Below are positions 8,145 through 16,452 of a stretch of 64,000 bases of DNA, piece after piece. The DNA comes from Parabacteroides faecalis (GTDB taxonomy: Bacteria; Bacteroidota; Bacteroidia; Bacteroidales; Tannerellaceae): the NCBI RefSeq assembly GCF_022809355.1, contig NZ_JAKZMM010000024.1, positions 1 through 64,000 on the forward strand. Direction: 5' to 3'. The position numbers and the translations under genes were made by a program. The first letter of the stretch is position 1; each line of letters begins with the position of its first letter. The notes below the pieces were generated by a model. That model saw only the letters and a list, made by a program, of their open reading frames with translations. It was not told the DNA's origin and searched no databases.

Positions 8145-8961
8145 AACTGTACGATATATTTTGCTCTATACTTCCTTTTCCTTTCAATAGACCCGAACCC
8201 TCGGTTAAAGGCACGCCGTCGAAACGGATCACAACCGAGTCTTCCGGAATATCTTGGCTCCAGCCCGTTTCAGCCGAAGTCACCGGAGAGGTATAAACGA
8301 CAAGCGAATCGCCTTCGCCCGGTGCTTTTTCATAGGTAAACGAATACTCGCCGTTCCAGTTGGAGATGTCGAAGAATTCCTTTGGTTCCTGTCCATTCGC
8401 TTTCCGGGCCGACAGGAAAACCAATGGCATACCCCGGTTGATGGAGTTGGTGATTCGTCCGTAAATTCGGTATTGCAGGTACGGCTCGCTGTACGACTCC
8501 TGATAATCGCGCAGACGAATCGTCTCTTCAGCGGACAGTCTTCCCATAAACCATCCGTCGGCTCCTACGGCACTCTCCGGATCAAACACGGTAATACCCG
8601 TCGTATCCTGATAGATCCGGCAAGTATCTACAATTTTCCATTGGATAGTCTGGAAATCCCTGGGTTCGACACGCTTGTTTTCCCAGATAAATTCTCCGTT
8701 GGCATCCGTTTTCACCGTGTCGCCAATCAGATAATTGTACGGGAAAGTCCCGTCGCTGATAACAACCGGCATATCCGCTACTGCATTCCCTTGCGAATCG
8801 ACAACATGGCCTTTCAGCGAATAAGCTGCGGTCGGTACACCATATTCACAGACAATCGGTTCATTTCCGTTTTCATCCAGGCAGGAAAAGCCCAGCCAGG
8901 CAAGGAGCGTGGCTAAGACGCCATTACAGGTTTTCCAAAGTTTTCGTTTCCATTGTTTCAT
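8125..8961 (-). CDS. Putative lipoprotein of the rSAM/lipoprotein system (long form)
   Basis: A 278-residue exported protein, first gene of the operon. MKQWKRKLWKTCNG precedes a hydrophobic stretch ending LGFSC, with Cys27 as the probable lipid attachment site, just as in its shorter neighbour. CEYGVPTAAYSLKGHV opens a first carboxypeptidase-regulatory-like domain (about 38-140); a second similar one starts near EPYLQYRIYGRI (about residue 160). The C-terminus is Ser/Gly/Tyr-rich (GSGLLKGKGSIEQ...SYSYEAYPY). No enzyme motif is present. TAAATTTG at 8976-8969 resembles a -7 box but would give an almost leaderless transcript. Family assignment is from context and memory; role unknown. Confidence 0.78.
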   Translation of the reverse strand: MKQWKRKLWKTCNGVLATLLAWLGFSCLDENGNEPIVCEYGVPTAAYSLKGHVVDSQGNAVADMPVVISDGTFPYNYLIGDTVKTDANGEFIWENKRVEPRDFQTIQWKIVDTCRIYQDTTGITVFDPESAVGADGWFMGRLSAEETIRLRDYQESYSEPYLQYRIYGRITNSINRGMPLVFLSARKANGQEPKEFFDISNWNGEYSFTYEKAPGEGDSLVVYTSPVTSAETGWSQDIPEDSVVIRFDGVPLTEGSGLLKGKGSIEQNISYSYEAYPY

Positions 8962-9096
8962 CGTATAACAAATTTAAGAGGTTTTTTATCTCCTAAATGT
9001 CTTTTCCCATAAAATACTGCATTCACGGAAATAATTTTTCTACCGGGCAAATCAAAGATTCCATATCCACTATCCAAAAATATGAAGCCTCCAATA

Positions 9097-9213
9097 AATT
9101 CTTTAGTTCACGGCGCGGTTTACTTAGTTCACGTCGTGGATTAAGTAGTTCACGTCGTGGATTAAGTAGTTCACGCCGTGGATTACTTAGTTTACACCGT
9201 GAACTAAAGAATT
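9097..9213. repeat. Five 21-bp palindromic repeats inside a 17-bp inverted repeat
   Basis: Units of 21 bp start at 9106, 9127, 9148, 9169 and 9190; the consensus is GTTCACGTCGTGGATTAAGT plus A, and each holds an imperfect TTCACG/CGTGGA dyad. The whole array is closed by perfect 17-bp arms at 9097-9113 and 9197-9213. It lies between divergent genes (lipoprotein operon and the MntA/HepT pair), so it cannot be a shared terminator. The remaining intergenic DNA (8962-9096, 9214-9398) holds only promoter-like sequence near its ends. Confidence 0.9.
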
Positions 9214-9349
9214 GGATGCAGGAACAACATGTTTGGTTCACCTACTTTTGACTTTTCTCTGCTTGGGTTTTGTTTTTGGGTATTATCAGATGGATTGAAG
9301 AGTAGTTTCCTTTTTTCTCTTTGATATACATATAAAATGCAGCGTGTTA

Positions 9350-9379
9350 TTGGGATTCTTGAGATGTTTTCTATCTTTG
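9350..9379 (+). promoter_or_regulatory. Promoter of the MntA/HepT pair
   Basis: TTG at 9350-9352 and TATCTTTG at 9372-9379, 19 bp apart; the ATG follows 20 bases later at 9399. Confidence 0.65.
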
Positions 9380-9398
9380 TAGGAAAAGAATAAGGGCT

Positions 9399-9692
9399 AT
9401 GAAATCAACAGTTGAGTGTATAAATCTTTTACGAGATTATGTAACGAAGAATGCTGCTAAATATAGTATTATTCGTATGGGAATATTTGGTTCTGTAGCA
9501 AGAGGGGAACAAACGGAAGATAGTGATATAGATGTTTACTTGGAAACTTCAAAGCCAAGTATGTTTGCCATGGTACATATAAAAGAAGATTTACAAGATT
9601 TATTTGGCTGTCGCGTGGATCTTGTCCGTTTACGTGAACATATGGATTCTTTTTTAAGGAGCAGGATAGAAAAGGAGGGCATTTATGTATGA
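9399..9692 (+). CDS. MntA-type nucleotidyltransferase antitoxin
   Basis: A 97-residue minimal nucleotidyltransferase. It carries the MntA signature GS-x10-DxD as GSVARGEQTEDSDIDVYLE (about residues 31-49), followed by a third acid in CRVDLVRL. In characterised pairs such proteins neutralise a HEPN toxin by adding AMP to a toxin tyrosine. The stop overlaps the next ORF by 8 bases, which fits a toxin-antitoxin operon. AT-rich relative to the housekeeping genes around it, consistent with acquisition. Confidence 0.85.
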   Translation: MKSTVECINLLRDYVTKNAAKYSIIRMGIFGSVARGEQTEDSDIDVYLETSKPSMFAMVHIKEDLQDLFGCRVDLVRLREHMDSFLRSRIEKEGIYV

Positions 9693-10056
9693 TAGCGAGT
9701 TAGTTCGTTCTTCTTTAATAAAAATACAGACTGCTTTAGATAGAATATTACAACGGTCTGAAACCATTCTTTCTCCAGATGATTTTTTAATAACTCCAAG
9801 TGGGATTGAGAGAATGGAAAGTATTTGTATGCTGTTGATTGTGATAGGGGAAAGCGTAAAGCGAATAGATAAAGTTACAAATAAAGAATTGTTATCCTTT
9901 TATCCTGAAATAGATTGGAAAGGAGTAATGGGAATGCGTGATATTATTGCCCATCATTATTTCGATATAGATGCTTCTATCGTATTTGATGTTATTAAAA
10001 ATAATCTTCCTGAGGTAAAAGTAGTTATTGATAAGATGTTGTCCACATATAAATAA
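9685..10056 (+). CDS. HepT-like HEPN ribonuclease toxin (DUF86)
   Basis: A 123-residue helical protein of the HepT/DUF86 group. The RNase motif R-x4-H-x-Y is present as RDIIAHHY near residue 94-101: Arg and His are the catalytic pair and Tyr is the residue AMPylated by MntA partners in studied systems. It overlaps the antitoxin gene and follows it in the usual order. Predicted to cleave RNA when free of its partner. The pair may act in stress or phage defence, but this is inferred from the family only. Confidence 0.85.
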   Translation: MYDSELVRSSLIKIQTALDRILQRSETILSPDDFLITPSGIERMESICMLLIVIGESVKRIDKVTNKELLSFYPEIDWKGVMGMRDIIAHHYFDIDASIVFDVIKNNLPEVKVVIDKMLSTYK

Positions 10057-10207
10057 TGGATAGAGATTTATAGCTTGTTCTTAAATCGTTAAATAACACA
10101 AAATAGGTCGCTATCTCGCAAAATATTCGTTCTTTTGCAGAAAATTTGGGAAGAAAGTGCCTGTATGTTTCTTCCTGATACGAAGAATGTGAATAATATT
10201 GCTACGA

Positions 10208-11086
10208 ATGGCTGATAATAAAAAAGTTAGTTCTGTTTCTTTCTTTCATTCCCGCTTTACTTCGATAATAAGTATCGCGCTGGTTCTTTTCCTGATGGGT
10301 TTGATTATCCTGATGGGATTGCTGGGAAACAAACTATCGGTATATGTGAAAGAGAATATGTCGTTTTCGGTTGTCCTGAAGGATAATGTTGGCGATTTGG
10401 ATGTAAAGCGGATGCAGAAGAATCTGGAGTCCCTTCCTTATATTAAATCCACTGAATACATTTCTAAAGAACAAGCTGCCCGGGAACTGGAAGATGAATT
10501 GGGCGAAAATCCGGAGAATTTCTTAGGGTTTAATCCGTTGCAGGCGTCTATTGAAGTGAAATTGCATTCGGAATATGCCAATCCGGACAGTCTGAAGTTG
10601 ATTGAGAACAAGATTAAAAACTATACTTCGGTGTCAGAGCTGCTGTATCGGAAGGATATGATGGAGCTGGTACAGCATAATATGAAACGTGTCGGACTGG
10701 TGCTGCTGGGACTGGCGGCTATGCTGATGATTATTTCGTTTGTCCTGATCAGTAATACCATCCGTTTGCTGATTTATTCCAAGCGTTTCCTGATACATAC
10801 GATGCGTCTGGTAGGAGCAACGGCCGGTTTTATCCGAAGGCCTTTTATCTGGTATAATGTGGTTAGCGGAATTATTGCAGCCATACTGGCTATTTGCATG
10901 CTGACGGCTTCTTTATATTATTTGCAGGCAGAATTGACGGGCTTTATACAAATATTGGATATTCCTACGTTATTAATAGTGTATGTAGCCGTTTTGTTGC
11001 TGGGTATTTTTTTATCGGTTTTGGCAACGATCGTATCGGTCAACAAATATCTGCGAATGAGTTTTGACAAATTATATTATATTTAA
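10208..11086 (+). CDS. ftsX: Cell division protein FtsX (permease-like)
   Basis: A 292-residue FtsX-type membrane protein. One transmembrane helix near residue 22-45, an extracellular domain to about 160 (SFSVVLKDNVGDLDVKRMQ... with YISKEQAARELEDELGENPENFLGFNPLQASIEV), then three helices. Together with FtsE it controls septal peptidoglycan hydrolases. ftsE is not in this window. I use the ATG at 10208; a TTG at 10199 is also in frame. It is followed after 13 bases by the DUF3098 gene, forming a ftsX-DUF3098-uppP unit. Confidence 0.9.
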   Translation: MADNKKVSSVSFFHSRFTSIISIALVLFLMGLIILMGLLGNKLSVYVKENMSFSVVLKDNVGDLDVKRMQKNLESLPYIKSTEYISKEQAARELEDELGENPENFLGFNPLQASIEVKLHSEYANPDSLKLIENKIKNYTSVSELLYRKDMMELVQHNMKRVGLVLLGLAAMLMIISFVLISNTIRLLIYSKRFLIHTMRLVGATAGFIRRPFIWYNVVSGIIAAILAICMLTASLYYLQAELTGFIQILDIPTLLIVYVAVLLLGIFLSVLATIVSVNKYLRMSFDKLYYI

Positions 11087-11099
11087 GAGTAAAGAAACT

Positions 11100-11342
11100 A
11101 TGGCGAAGAAAGATTTTGCTTTTGGAAAAGAGAATTTTATCCTGATAGCCGGAGCCGTTGTGCTGATTATCATTGGTTTCATCCTGATGAGTGGAGGAGG
11201 TTCGGGCGATAATACATTTAATCCGGCTATATTTGATACCCGTCGGATTGTGATAGCTCCTATTGTGACGGTGATTGGCTTTATAGCCGTAGTATATGGT
11301 ATCCTGAAGAAGAGTAACGATAAGACAACGTCAGAAGAATGA
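11100..11342 (+). CDS. DUF3098 membrane protein
   Basis: An 80-residue protein with two transmembrane helices ([15 protein letters not shown]-like at about 12-30 and [18 protein letters not shown] at about 50-68), the layout of DUF3098, a Bacteroidota-specific family commonly found between ftsX and uppP. It begins [13 protein letters not shown] and overlaps uppP by 4 bases (ATGA). The neighbourhood suggests a role in cell envelope synthesis or division, but no function is established. Confidence 0.85.
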   Translation: MAKKDFAFGKENFILIAGAVVLIIIGFILMSGGGSGDNTFNPAIFDTRRIVIAPIVTVIGFIAVVYGILKKSNDKTTSEE

Positions 11343-12133
11343 ATGGATTGGAAGCCTTGATCCTGGGATTGTTGCAGGGTCTGACAGAGTATTTGCCGGT
11401 AAGTAGTAGTGGTCATTTGGCTATTGGTTCTGCCTTGTTTGGTATAGAAGGAGAGGAAAGCCTTTCGTTTACTATCTTGGTACACATAGCGACAGTGTTG
11501 AGTACCTTGGTTATCTTATGGAAAGAAATAGCTTGGATCTTCAAAGGTTTGTTCCGTTTTGAAATGAACGATGAAACACGTTATGTGTTGAATATCGTGG
11601 TTTCTATGATTCCGGTGGGTATTGTCGGTGTTTTCTTTAAAGATACGGTCGAAGCTATCTTTGGTTCGGGACTGTTGGTCGTAGGCTGTATGTTGTTACT
11701 GACAGCTTTGTTGTTGGCTTTTTCCTATTATGCCAAGCCTCGTCAGAAGGAAAAGATTTCTTTGCGGGATGCTTTTATCATCGGTTTGGCTCAGGCTTGT
11801 GCGGTGATGCCGGGACTTTCTCGTTCGGGTAGTACAATTGCCACAGGTTTGTTGTTAGGAAACAAGAAAGAACATTTGGCTCAGTTCTCATTCCTGATGG
11901 TGATTCCTCCTATTTTAGGTGAAGCCTTGTTGGATGCTTTGAAGATGATGCAGGGAGAAAGTCTGGGTGGAGATATTCCTGCCAGTTCTCTGTTAATCGG
12001 CTTTTTGGCAGCCTTCGTTTCCGGTTGTCTGGCTTGTAAATGGATGATTAATATAGTCAAGAAAGGGAAGTTGATCTATTTTGCCATTTATTGTGCCATC
12101 GCCGGTGCGGTAACGATCTTTTTAAGTTTGTAA
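11339..12133 (+). CDS. uppP: Undecaprenyl-diphosphatase UppP (BacA)
   Basis: Dephosphorylates undecaprenyl diphosphate to recycle the lipid carrier of cell wall synthesis; overproduction gives bacitracin resistance in other bacteria. 264 residues with about seven to eight transmembrane helices. The two conserved motifs are visible: the N-terminal glutamate-rich [14 protein letters not shown], and [10 protein letters not shown] near residue 160. Translationally coupled to the DUF3098 gene. Probably cotranscribed with truB downstream (87-base gap, no strong hairpin). Confidence 0.95.
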   Translation: MNGLEALILGLLQGLTEYLPVSSSGHLAIGSALFGIEGEESLSFTILVHIATVLSTLVILWKEIAWIFKGLFRFEMNDETRYVLNIVVSMIPVGIVGVFFKDTVEAIFGSGLLVVGCMLLLTALLLAFSYYAKPRQKEKISLRDAFIIGLAQACAVMPGLSRSGSTIATGLLLGNKKEHLAQFSFLMVIPPILGEALLDALKMMQGESLGGDIPASSLLIGFLAAFVSGCLACKWMINIVKKGKLIYFAIYCAIAGAVTIFLSL

Positions 12134-12220
12134 GTTCTTGAGTTTTTAAGTTTATAAGTTTTGACAGACAGCAGAGGTACGTGACGGACCTGTTCTGTTC
12201 TGGAGAATAAAGGATAATAG

Positions 12221-12925
12221 ATGGATTTTATTGCTGGAGAAGTTTTATTCTTCAACAAACCGCTGACCTGGACGTCGTTCGATTTGGTGAACAAGTTTCG
12301 GTATAAGTTGTCGAGGAAGTTGAAGGTAAAGAAAATAAAAGTAGGTCATGCCGGAACATTAGACCCTTTGGCAACGGGTGTAATGATAGTGTGTACAGGA
12401 AAAGCCACCAAGCGGATTGATGAATTTCAGTTTCAGACGAAAGAATACGTGGCAACGCTGAAATTGGGTGAAACAACGCCTTCGTTTGATCTGGAAAAAG
12501 AAGTGGATGCCGTTTATCCAACCGAACATATAACCCGGGAATTGGTGGAAGGGGTTTTGAAACAGTTCATTGGAACGATCGAACAGGTTCCTCCGGTGTT
12601 TTCGGCTTGCAAGATAGAAGGGAAAAGAGCGTATGAGTTGGCTCGTAATGGTGAAGAAGTACCTTTGAAAGCCAAAACATTGGTGATTGATGAGATTGAA
12701 TTGTTGGCATGCGAACTGCCGGTCGTTAAAATCAGGGTAGTTTGCAGTAAAGGAACTTATATTCGTGCCTTGGCTCGTGATATTGGTGTGGCTTTGCACT
12801 CGGGAGCACACCTGATCGCTTTGGAAAGAACCCGTGTTGGCGACGTCACGCTGGATCAATGCATGAATCCGGAAGATATAGATGCCTTTTTGGATCGTGA
12901 GATTCCGGCAGAGGAAACAAAGTAA
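12221..12925 (+). CDS. truB: tRNA pseudouridine(55) synthase
   Basis: Converts U55 to pseudouridine in the T loop of tRNAs. The catalytic aspartate is Asp48 in GHAGTLDPLATG. 234 residues, the short Bacteroidota form without an extended PUA domain. It begins MDFIAGEVLFFNKPLTWTSFD. Followed 32 bases later by queA, another tRNA modification gene. Confidence 0.95.
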   Translation: MDFIAGEVLFFNKPLTWTSFDLVNKFRYKLSRKLKVKKIKVGHAGTLDPLATGVMIVCTGKATKRIDEFQFQTKEYVATLKLGETTPSFDLEKEVDAVYPTEHITRELVEGVLKQFIGTIEQVPPVFSACKIEGKRAYELARNGEEVPLKAKTLVIDEIELLACELPVVKIRVVCSKGTYIRALARDIGVALHSGAHLIALERTRVGDVTLDQCMNPEDIDAFLDREIPAEETK

Positions 12926-12957
12926 AAAATAAAACTAGATAAATTGATAAATAAAGT

Positions 12958-14007
12958 ATGAAGCTCTCTAAATTCAAATTTAATTTGCCGACGGAACAAA
13001 TCGCTTTATACCCGTCGAAGAACAGAGATGAGTCTCGATTGATGGTTGTTAACCGGAAGACAGGAAAGATTGAACATCGGATCTTTAAGGAGATATTGGA
13101 TTATTTTGGACCGAAAGATGTGTTTATCTTCAACAATACTCGTGTGTTCCCAGCTCGTCTGTATGGTAACAAAGAAAAAACAGGGGCTCGTATTGAAGTA
13201 TTCTTGCTTCGTGAATTGAATGAAGAGTTGCGTTTGTGGGATGTGCTGGTTGATCCGGCCCGGAAGATTCGTATTGGGAACAAACTTTATTTCGGTGAAG
13301 ACGACTCGATGGTGGCTGAAGTGATTGATAATACCACATCGCGTGGCCGTACCCTGCGTTTCTTGTATGATGGAAACCACGACGATTTCAAGAAAGTATT
13401 GTATAGTTTGGGTGAAACTCCACTGCCCAAATACATCGATCGTCCGGTAGAACCAGATGATGAAGAACGGTATCAGAATATTTTTGCTACGGAAGAAGGT
13501 GCCGTTGTTGCTCCTGCTGCTGGTATGCACTTCAGCCGTGAACTGATGAAACGTCTGGAAATTAAGGATTGTCGTTTTGCCTTCTTGACATTACACAGCG
13601 GTTTGGGTAATTTCCGCGAAATAGACGTGGAAGATCTGACAAAACACAAGATGGATTCAGAACAGATGTTTGTCAATGCGGATGTCGTATCTACTGTCAA
13701 TGCTGCCAAAGATTCAAACAATCAGATTTGTGCGGTTGGTACTTCGGTTATGCGTGCGATCGAAACAGCTGTAAGTACGGATGGTCATCTGAAAGAGTTT
13801 GAAGGATGGACTAATAAGTTTATCTTCCCGCCGTATGATTTTAGTGTGGCAACCAGTATGGTGACTAACTTCCACATGCCATTATCTACTTTGCTGATGA
13901 TGACGGCTTCGTTTGGTGGTTATGAGTTGATTATGGATGCATACGATGTGGCTTTGAAAGAAGGCTATAAGTTTGGTGCTTATGGTGACGCCATGTTAAT
14001 CCTGTAA
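12958..14007 (+). CDS. queA: S-adenosylmethionine:tRNA ribosyltransferase-isomerase
   Basis: Transfers the ribosyl moiety of SAM to preQ1 at position 34 of tRNA in the queuosine pathway. 349 residues, starting [19 protein letters not shown], with the conserved blocks [24 protein letters not shown]-like ([13 protein letters not shown] here) and [24 protein letters not shown]. Full length. It lies between truB and folK (gaps of 32 and 6 bases) in an apparent operon. SAM use links it loosely to the downstream metK gene. Confidence 0.96.
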   Translation: MKLSKFKFNLPTEQIALYPSKNRDESRLMVVNRKTGKIEHRIFKEILDYFGPKDVFIFNNTRVFPARLYGNKEKTGARIEVFLLRELNEELRLWDVLVDPARKIRIGNKLYFGEDDSMVAEVIDNTTSRGRTLRFLYDGNHDDFKKVLYSLGETPLPKYIDRPVEPDDEERYQNIFATEEGAVVAPAAGMHFSRELMKRLEIKDCRFAFLTLHSGLGNFREIDVEDLTKHKMDSEQMFVNADVVSTVNAAKDSNNQICAVGTSVMRAIETAVSTDGHLKEFEGWTNKFIFPPYDFSVATSMVTNFHMPLSTLLMMTASFGGYELIMDAYDVALKEGYKFGAYGDAMLIL

Positions 14008-14013
14008 GAACGT

Positions 14014-14499
14014 ATGGCATTAGTTTACTTGGGACTGGGTACAAACATCGGTAACAAGCGGAAAAATATGGTAACAGCCGCTGCGCTGTTGGCAGAAAGG
14101 GCAGGAGATGTCCTGTCCCTTTCTTCTTTTTATGAGACTGAGCCGTGGGGATTTGCTTCAGAGAATACATTCCTGAATGCTGCGTTGGAATTGGAAACCG
14201 ACTGTTCTCCGATGGAATTGCTTCGTCTGACTCAACAGATAGAACGGGAAATGGGACGGACGCAGAAAAGTGATGGTTCGTATCATGACCGGATTATCGA
14301 CATTGATATCTTGTTGTATGGTAATGAGGTTGTACATCATGAGGATTTAGTCGTACCGCATCCACTGATGCAGCAACGTTTGTTTGTCATGCAGCCATTG
14401 GCAGAGATTGCTCCTTCGTTGGTTCATCCAGTTTTGCAGAAGAGTATGTATGATCTATATATGGATTTATTGGACGGAGAAGATTCAGAAGTAAAGTAA
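14014..14499 (+). CDS. folK: 6-hydroxymethyl-7,8-dihydropterin pyrophosphokinase (HPPK)
   Basis: Transfers pyrophosphate from ATP to hydroxymethyl-dihydropterin in folate synthesis. 161 residues with the family features LGLGTNIGNKRKNM at the start, ETEPWGF, and the magnesium/ATP motif DRIIDIDILLYG followed by VPHPLMQQRLFVMQPLAEIAP. Starts 6 bases after the queA stop. Confidence 0.95.
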   Translation: MALVYLGLGTNIGNKRKNMVTAAALLAERAGDVLSLSSFYETEPWGFASENTFLNAALELETDCSPMELLRLTQQIEREMGRTQKSDGSYHDRIIDIDILLYGNEVVHHEDLVVPHPLMQQRLFVMQPLAEIAPSLVHPVLQKSMYDLYMDLLDGEDSEVK

Positions 14500-14578
14500 T
14501 GAAGTAAACGGTTGACTTGTGAACAAATGGACAGGTTGATCAGTTTTGATGGATAAAGAACTTACAAATTCAATATAT

Positions 14579-14767
14579 ATGAACGATATAGAACGAATCA
14601 TAACAGGTGGCGGCATGGTGTTCAAGAAGAAAGCTTCGGAACCGAAAGGAGAGCGAAAACCGAAGATGTCCGACTTCCTGCGCGGAACACACGGATCGGG
14701 AGCTGCCAAAATGAGAGCCGGCTTTAAGTTGAAAAAAGCTTTGCGTAATACACAGAAGAAGAAATAA
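14579..14767 (+). CDS. Small basic protein of unknown function
   Basis: A 62-residue Lys/Arg-rich protein beginning MNDIERIITGGGMVF and ending LKKALRNTQKKK. No known domain is recognised. An in-frame ATG at 14549 would add 10 residues; I chose 14579 because the compact, conserved-looking part starts there. It sits 79 bases after folK and before the metK promoter. It may be nucleic-acid binding given its charge, but this is only an inference from composition. Confidence 0.5.
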   Translation: MNDIERIITGGGMVFKKKASEPKGERKPKMSDFLRGTHGSGAAKMRAGFKLKKALRNTQKKK

Positions 14768-14814
14768 AGGGAAAATTAACGTTAGATGGTGTGAGCTTAT
14801 TCCATAGAAATCAC

Positions 14815-14822
14815 TATCTTTG
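14815..14822 (+). promoter_or_regulatory. -7 element of the metK promoter
   Basis: TATCTTTG at 14815-14822 is a perfect TAnnTTTG box; no clear TTTG is seen 19-21 bp upstream. Initiation near 14829 would give a ~140-base leader carrying the riboswitch-like sequence. Confidence 0.6.
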
Positions 14823-14836
14823 CACCCTGAATTGAC

Positions 14837-14880
14837 GTGGATAGATTTGTGCGCTTGCAACCACAGGAAAAAATGCTAAA
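14837..14880 (+). ncRNA. Candidate SAM-II-type riboswitch in the metK leader
   Basis: The leader has the ordered landmarks of a SAM-II (metA-type) aptamer: a P1 stem GTGG (14837-14840)/CCAC (14861-14864), GATTT just inside it (14844-14848), CTTGCAACCAC at 14854-14864, and AATGCTAAA at 14872-14880 in the 3' pseudoknot strand. It starts about 10 bases after the predicted transcript start and precedes SAM synthetase, a fitting target. A small hairpin TGCC-GTTT-GGCA follows at 14898-14909. I could not run a covariance search, and the P2 pseudoknot pairing is not clearly resolved by eye. Confidence 0.6.
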
Positions 14881-14968
14881 AACAATCTTTCTTTTTGTGC
14901 CGTTTGGCAAACAGTTTCTTTCCCCAATCAATTCATTACGAATTTATTTTACATTAATTATCTGAGTA

Positions 14969-16258
14969 ATGAGTTATTTATTTACCTCCGAATCGGTGTC
15001 AGAAGGACACCCCGATAAAGTAGCCGATCAGATATCGGATGCTTTGCTGGATGAGTTTTTGGCTTATGACAAGAACTCGAAAGTAGCTTGCGAAACCCTT
15101 GTTACAACCGGACAGGTTGTCTTGGCTGGAGAAGTTAAATCAAATGCGTATGTAGATGTACAGGAAGTAGCCCGTAATGTAATCGAGAAGATCGGCTATA
15201 CCAAGAGTGAATACCAGTTTGAAGCGAAATCTTGTGGCGTTTTCTCTTCTATCCATGAACAGAGCGGTGATATCAACCGTGGCGTGGAACGTGAGAATCC
15301 ATATGATCAGGGTGCTGGTGATCAAGGTATGATGTTCGGATATGCTACCAATGAAACAGCCAATTATATGCCTCTTGCTTTGGATCTGGCACATAGTTTG
15401 CTGTTGGAATTAGCTAAGATTCGTAAACAGGAATCTCGCCTGATGCCGTATTTACGTCCAGATGCGAAGAGCCAGGTAACGATCGAATACGATGATAACG
15501 GCCGTCCGTTACGAATTGATACGATTGTTGTTTCTACACAACACGACGAATTCATCGGTCCTAAGGGTATTTCTCAGGAAGAGGCCGACAAAGCCATGCA
15601 GGATAAGATCAAGGCCGATGTTAAGAATATATTGGTTCCTCGTGTGAAGGCACAATATCCTCCACATGTACAGGCTTTGTTTGATGATCAGATCACTTAT
15701 CATGTCAATCCGACAGGTAAATTTGTTATAGGTGGTCCTCATGGTGATACCGGACTGACCGGTCGAAAGATTATTGTAGATACATACGGTGGAAAAGGTG
15801 CACACGGTGGTGGTGCTTTCTCTGGAAAAGATCCGTCGAAAGTGGACCGTTCGGCAGCTTATGCCGCACGTCATATAGCCAAGAACCTGGTTGCTGCCGG
15901 TGTTGCAGATGAGGTTCTGGTACAGGTATCGTATGCTATTGGCGTTGCTAAGCCGATGAATATCTTCATAAACACATACGGTCGTTCGCATGTGAATATG
16001 ACAGACGGAGAAATCGCTGCCAAAGTATGGGAAATCTTTGATATGCGTCCGAAAGCAATCGAAGAGCGCTTGAAGTTGCGGAATCCGATTTATTTCGAGA
16101 CGGCTTCTTATGGTCACATGGGTCGTACACCGCAGGTAGTGAAGAAGGTATTTAATTCCAGATATATTCCGGAACCAGTTGTCTGCGAAGTGGAATTGTT
16201 TACCTGGGAAAAACTGGATTATGTAGATAAGGTAAAAGAAGCCTTTGGATTGAAGTAA
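14969..16258 (+). CDS. metK: S-adenosylmethionine synthetase
   Basis: Makes SAM from methionine and ATP. 429 residues, the Bacteroidota length. Signature segments are [13 protein letters not shown] at the N-terminus, [12 protein letters not shown] in the ATP site, and [19 protein letters not shown]. It has its own promoter and a long leader with a candidate SAM-II riboswitch, which would give feedback control. A terminator hairpin follows at 16283-16325. Confidence 0.97.
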   Translation: MSYLFTSESVSEGHPDKVADQISDALLDEFLAYDKNSKVACETLVTTGQVVLAGEVKSNAYVDVQEVARNVIEKIGYTKSEYQFEAKSCGVFSSIHEQSGDINRGVERENPYDQGAGDQGMMFGYATNETANYMPLALDLAHSLLLELAKIRKQESRLMPYLRPDAKSQVTIEYDDNGRPLRIDTIVVSTQHDEFIGPKGISQEEADKAMQDKIKADVKNILVPRVKAQYPPHVQALFDDQITYHVNPTGKFVIGGPHGDTGLTGRKIIVDTYGGKGAHGGGAFSGKDPSKVDRSAAYAARHIAKNLVAAGVADEVLVQVSYAIGVAKPMNIFINTYGRSHVNMTDGEIAAKVWEIFDMRPKAIEERLKLRNPIYFETASYGHMGRTPQVVKKVFNSRYIPEPVVCEVELFTWEKLDYVDKVKEAFGLK

Positions 16259-16282
16259 GTACAACTTTATATTTCTTACGAG

Positions 16283-16325
16283 GGAACGTTTTCGGATATC
16301 CAATGTCCGGAAACGTTCCTTTTAT
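16283..16325 (+). terminator. Rho-independent terminator after metK
   Basis: GGAACGTTTTCGGA (16283-16296) pairs with TCCGGAAACGTTCC (16306-16319) with one wobble, followed by TTTTATTTT. Confidence 0.85.
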
Positions 16326-16452
16326 TTTCTGTCGGAAGTATCTTTTCGTCAGTAAAGATTTATGGAAATGACGTTCGTGAGATTTTTTCTGGATAAGTCC
16401 GTGTTTTTGTGGTGTTTTTTGTAGATATTTGCAATTGTATTATAAAAACATA

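Noticed and set aside
9097-9213. CRISPR array
   Set aside because: The repeats are contiguous with no unique spacers, and no cas genes are present. The same applies to the arrays at 20624, 22101, 27469 and 38822.
8997-9251. Repeat-containing frames (SSRRGL and NPRREL peptides) over the 21-bp array
   Set aside because: Same reason: 21 is a multiple of three, and the DNA-level dyads and outer inverted repeat explain the pattern better than a protein.
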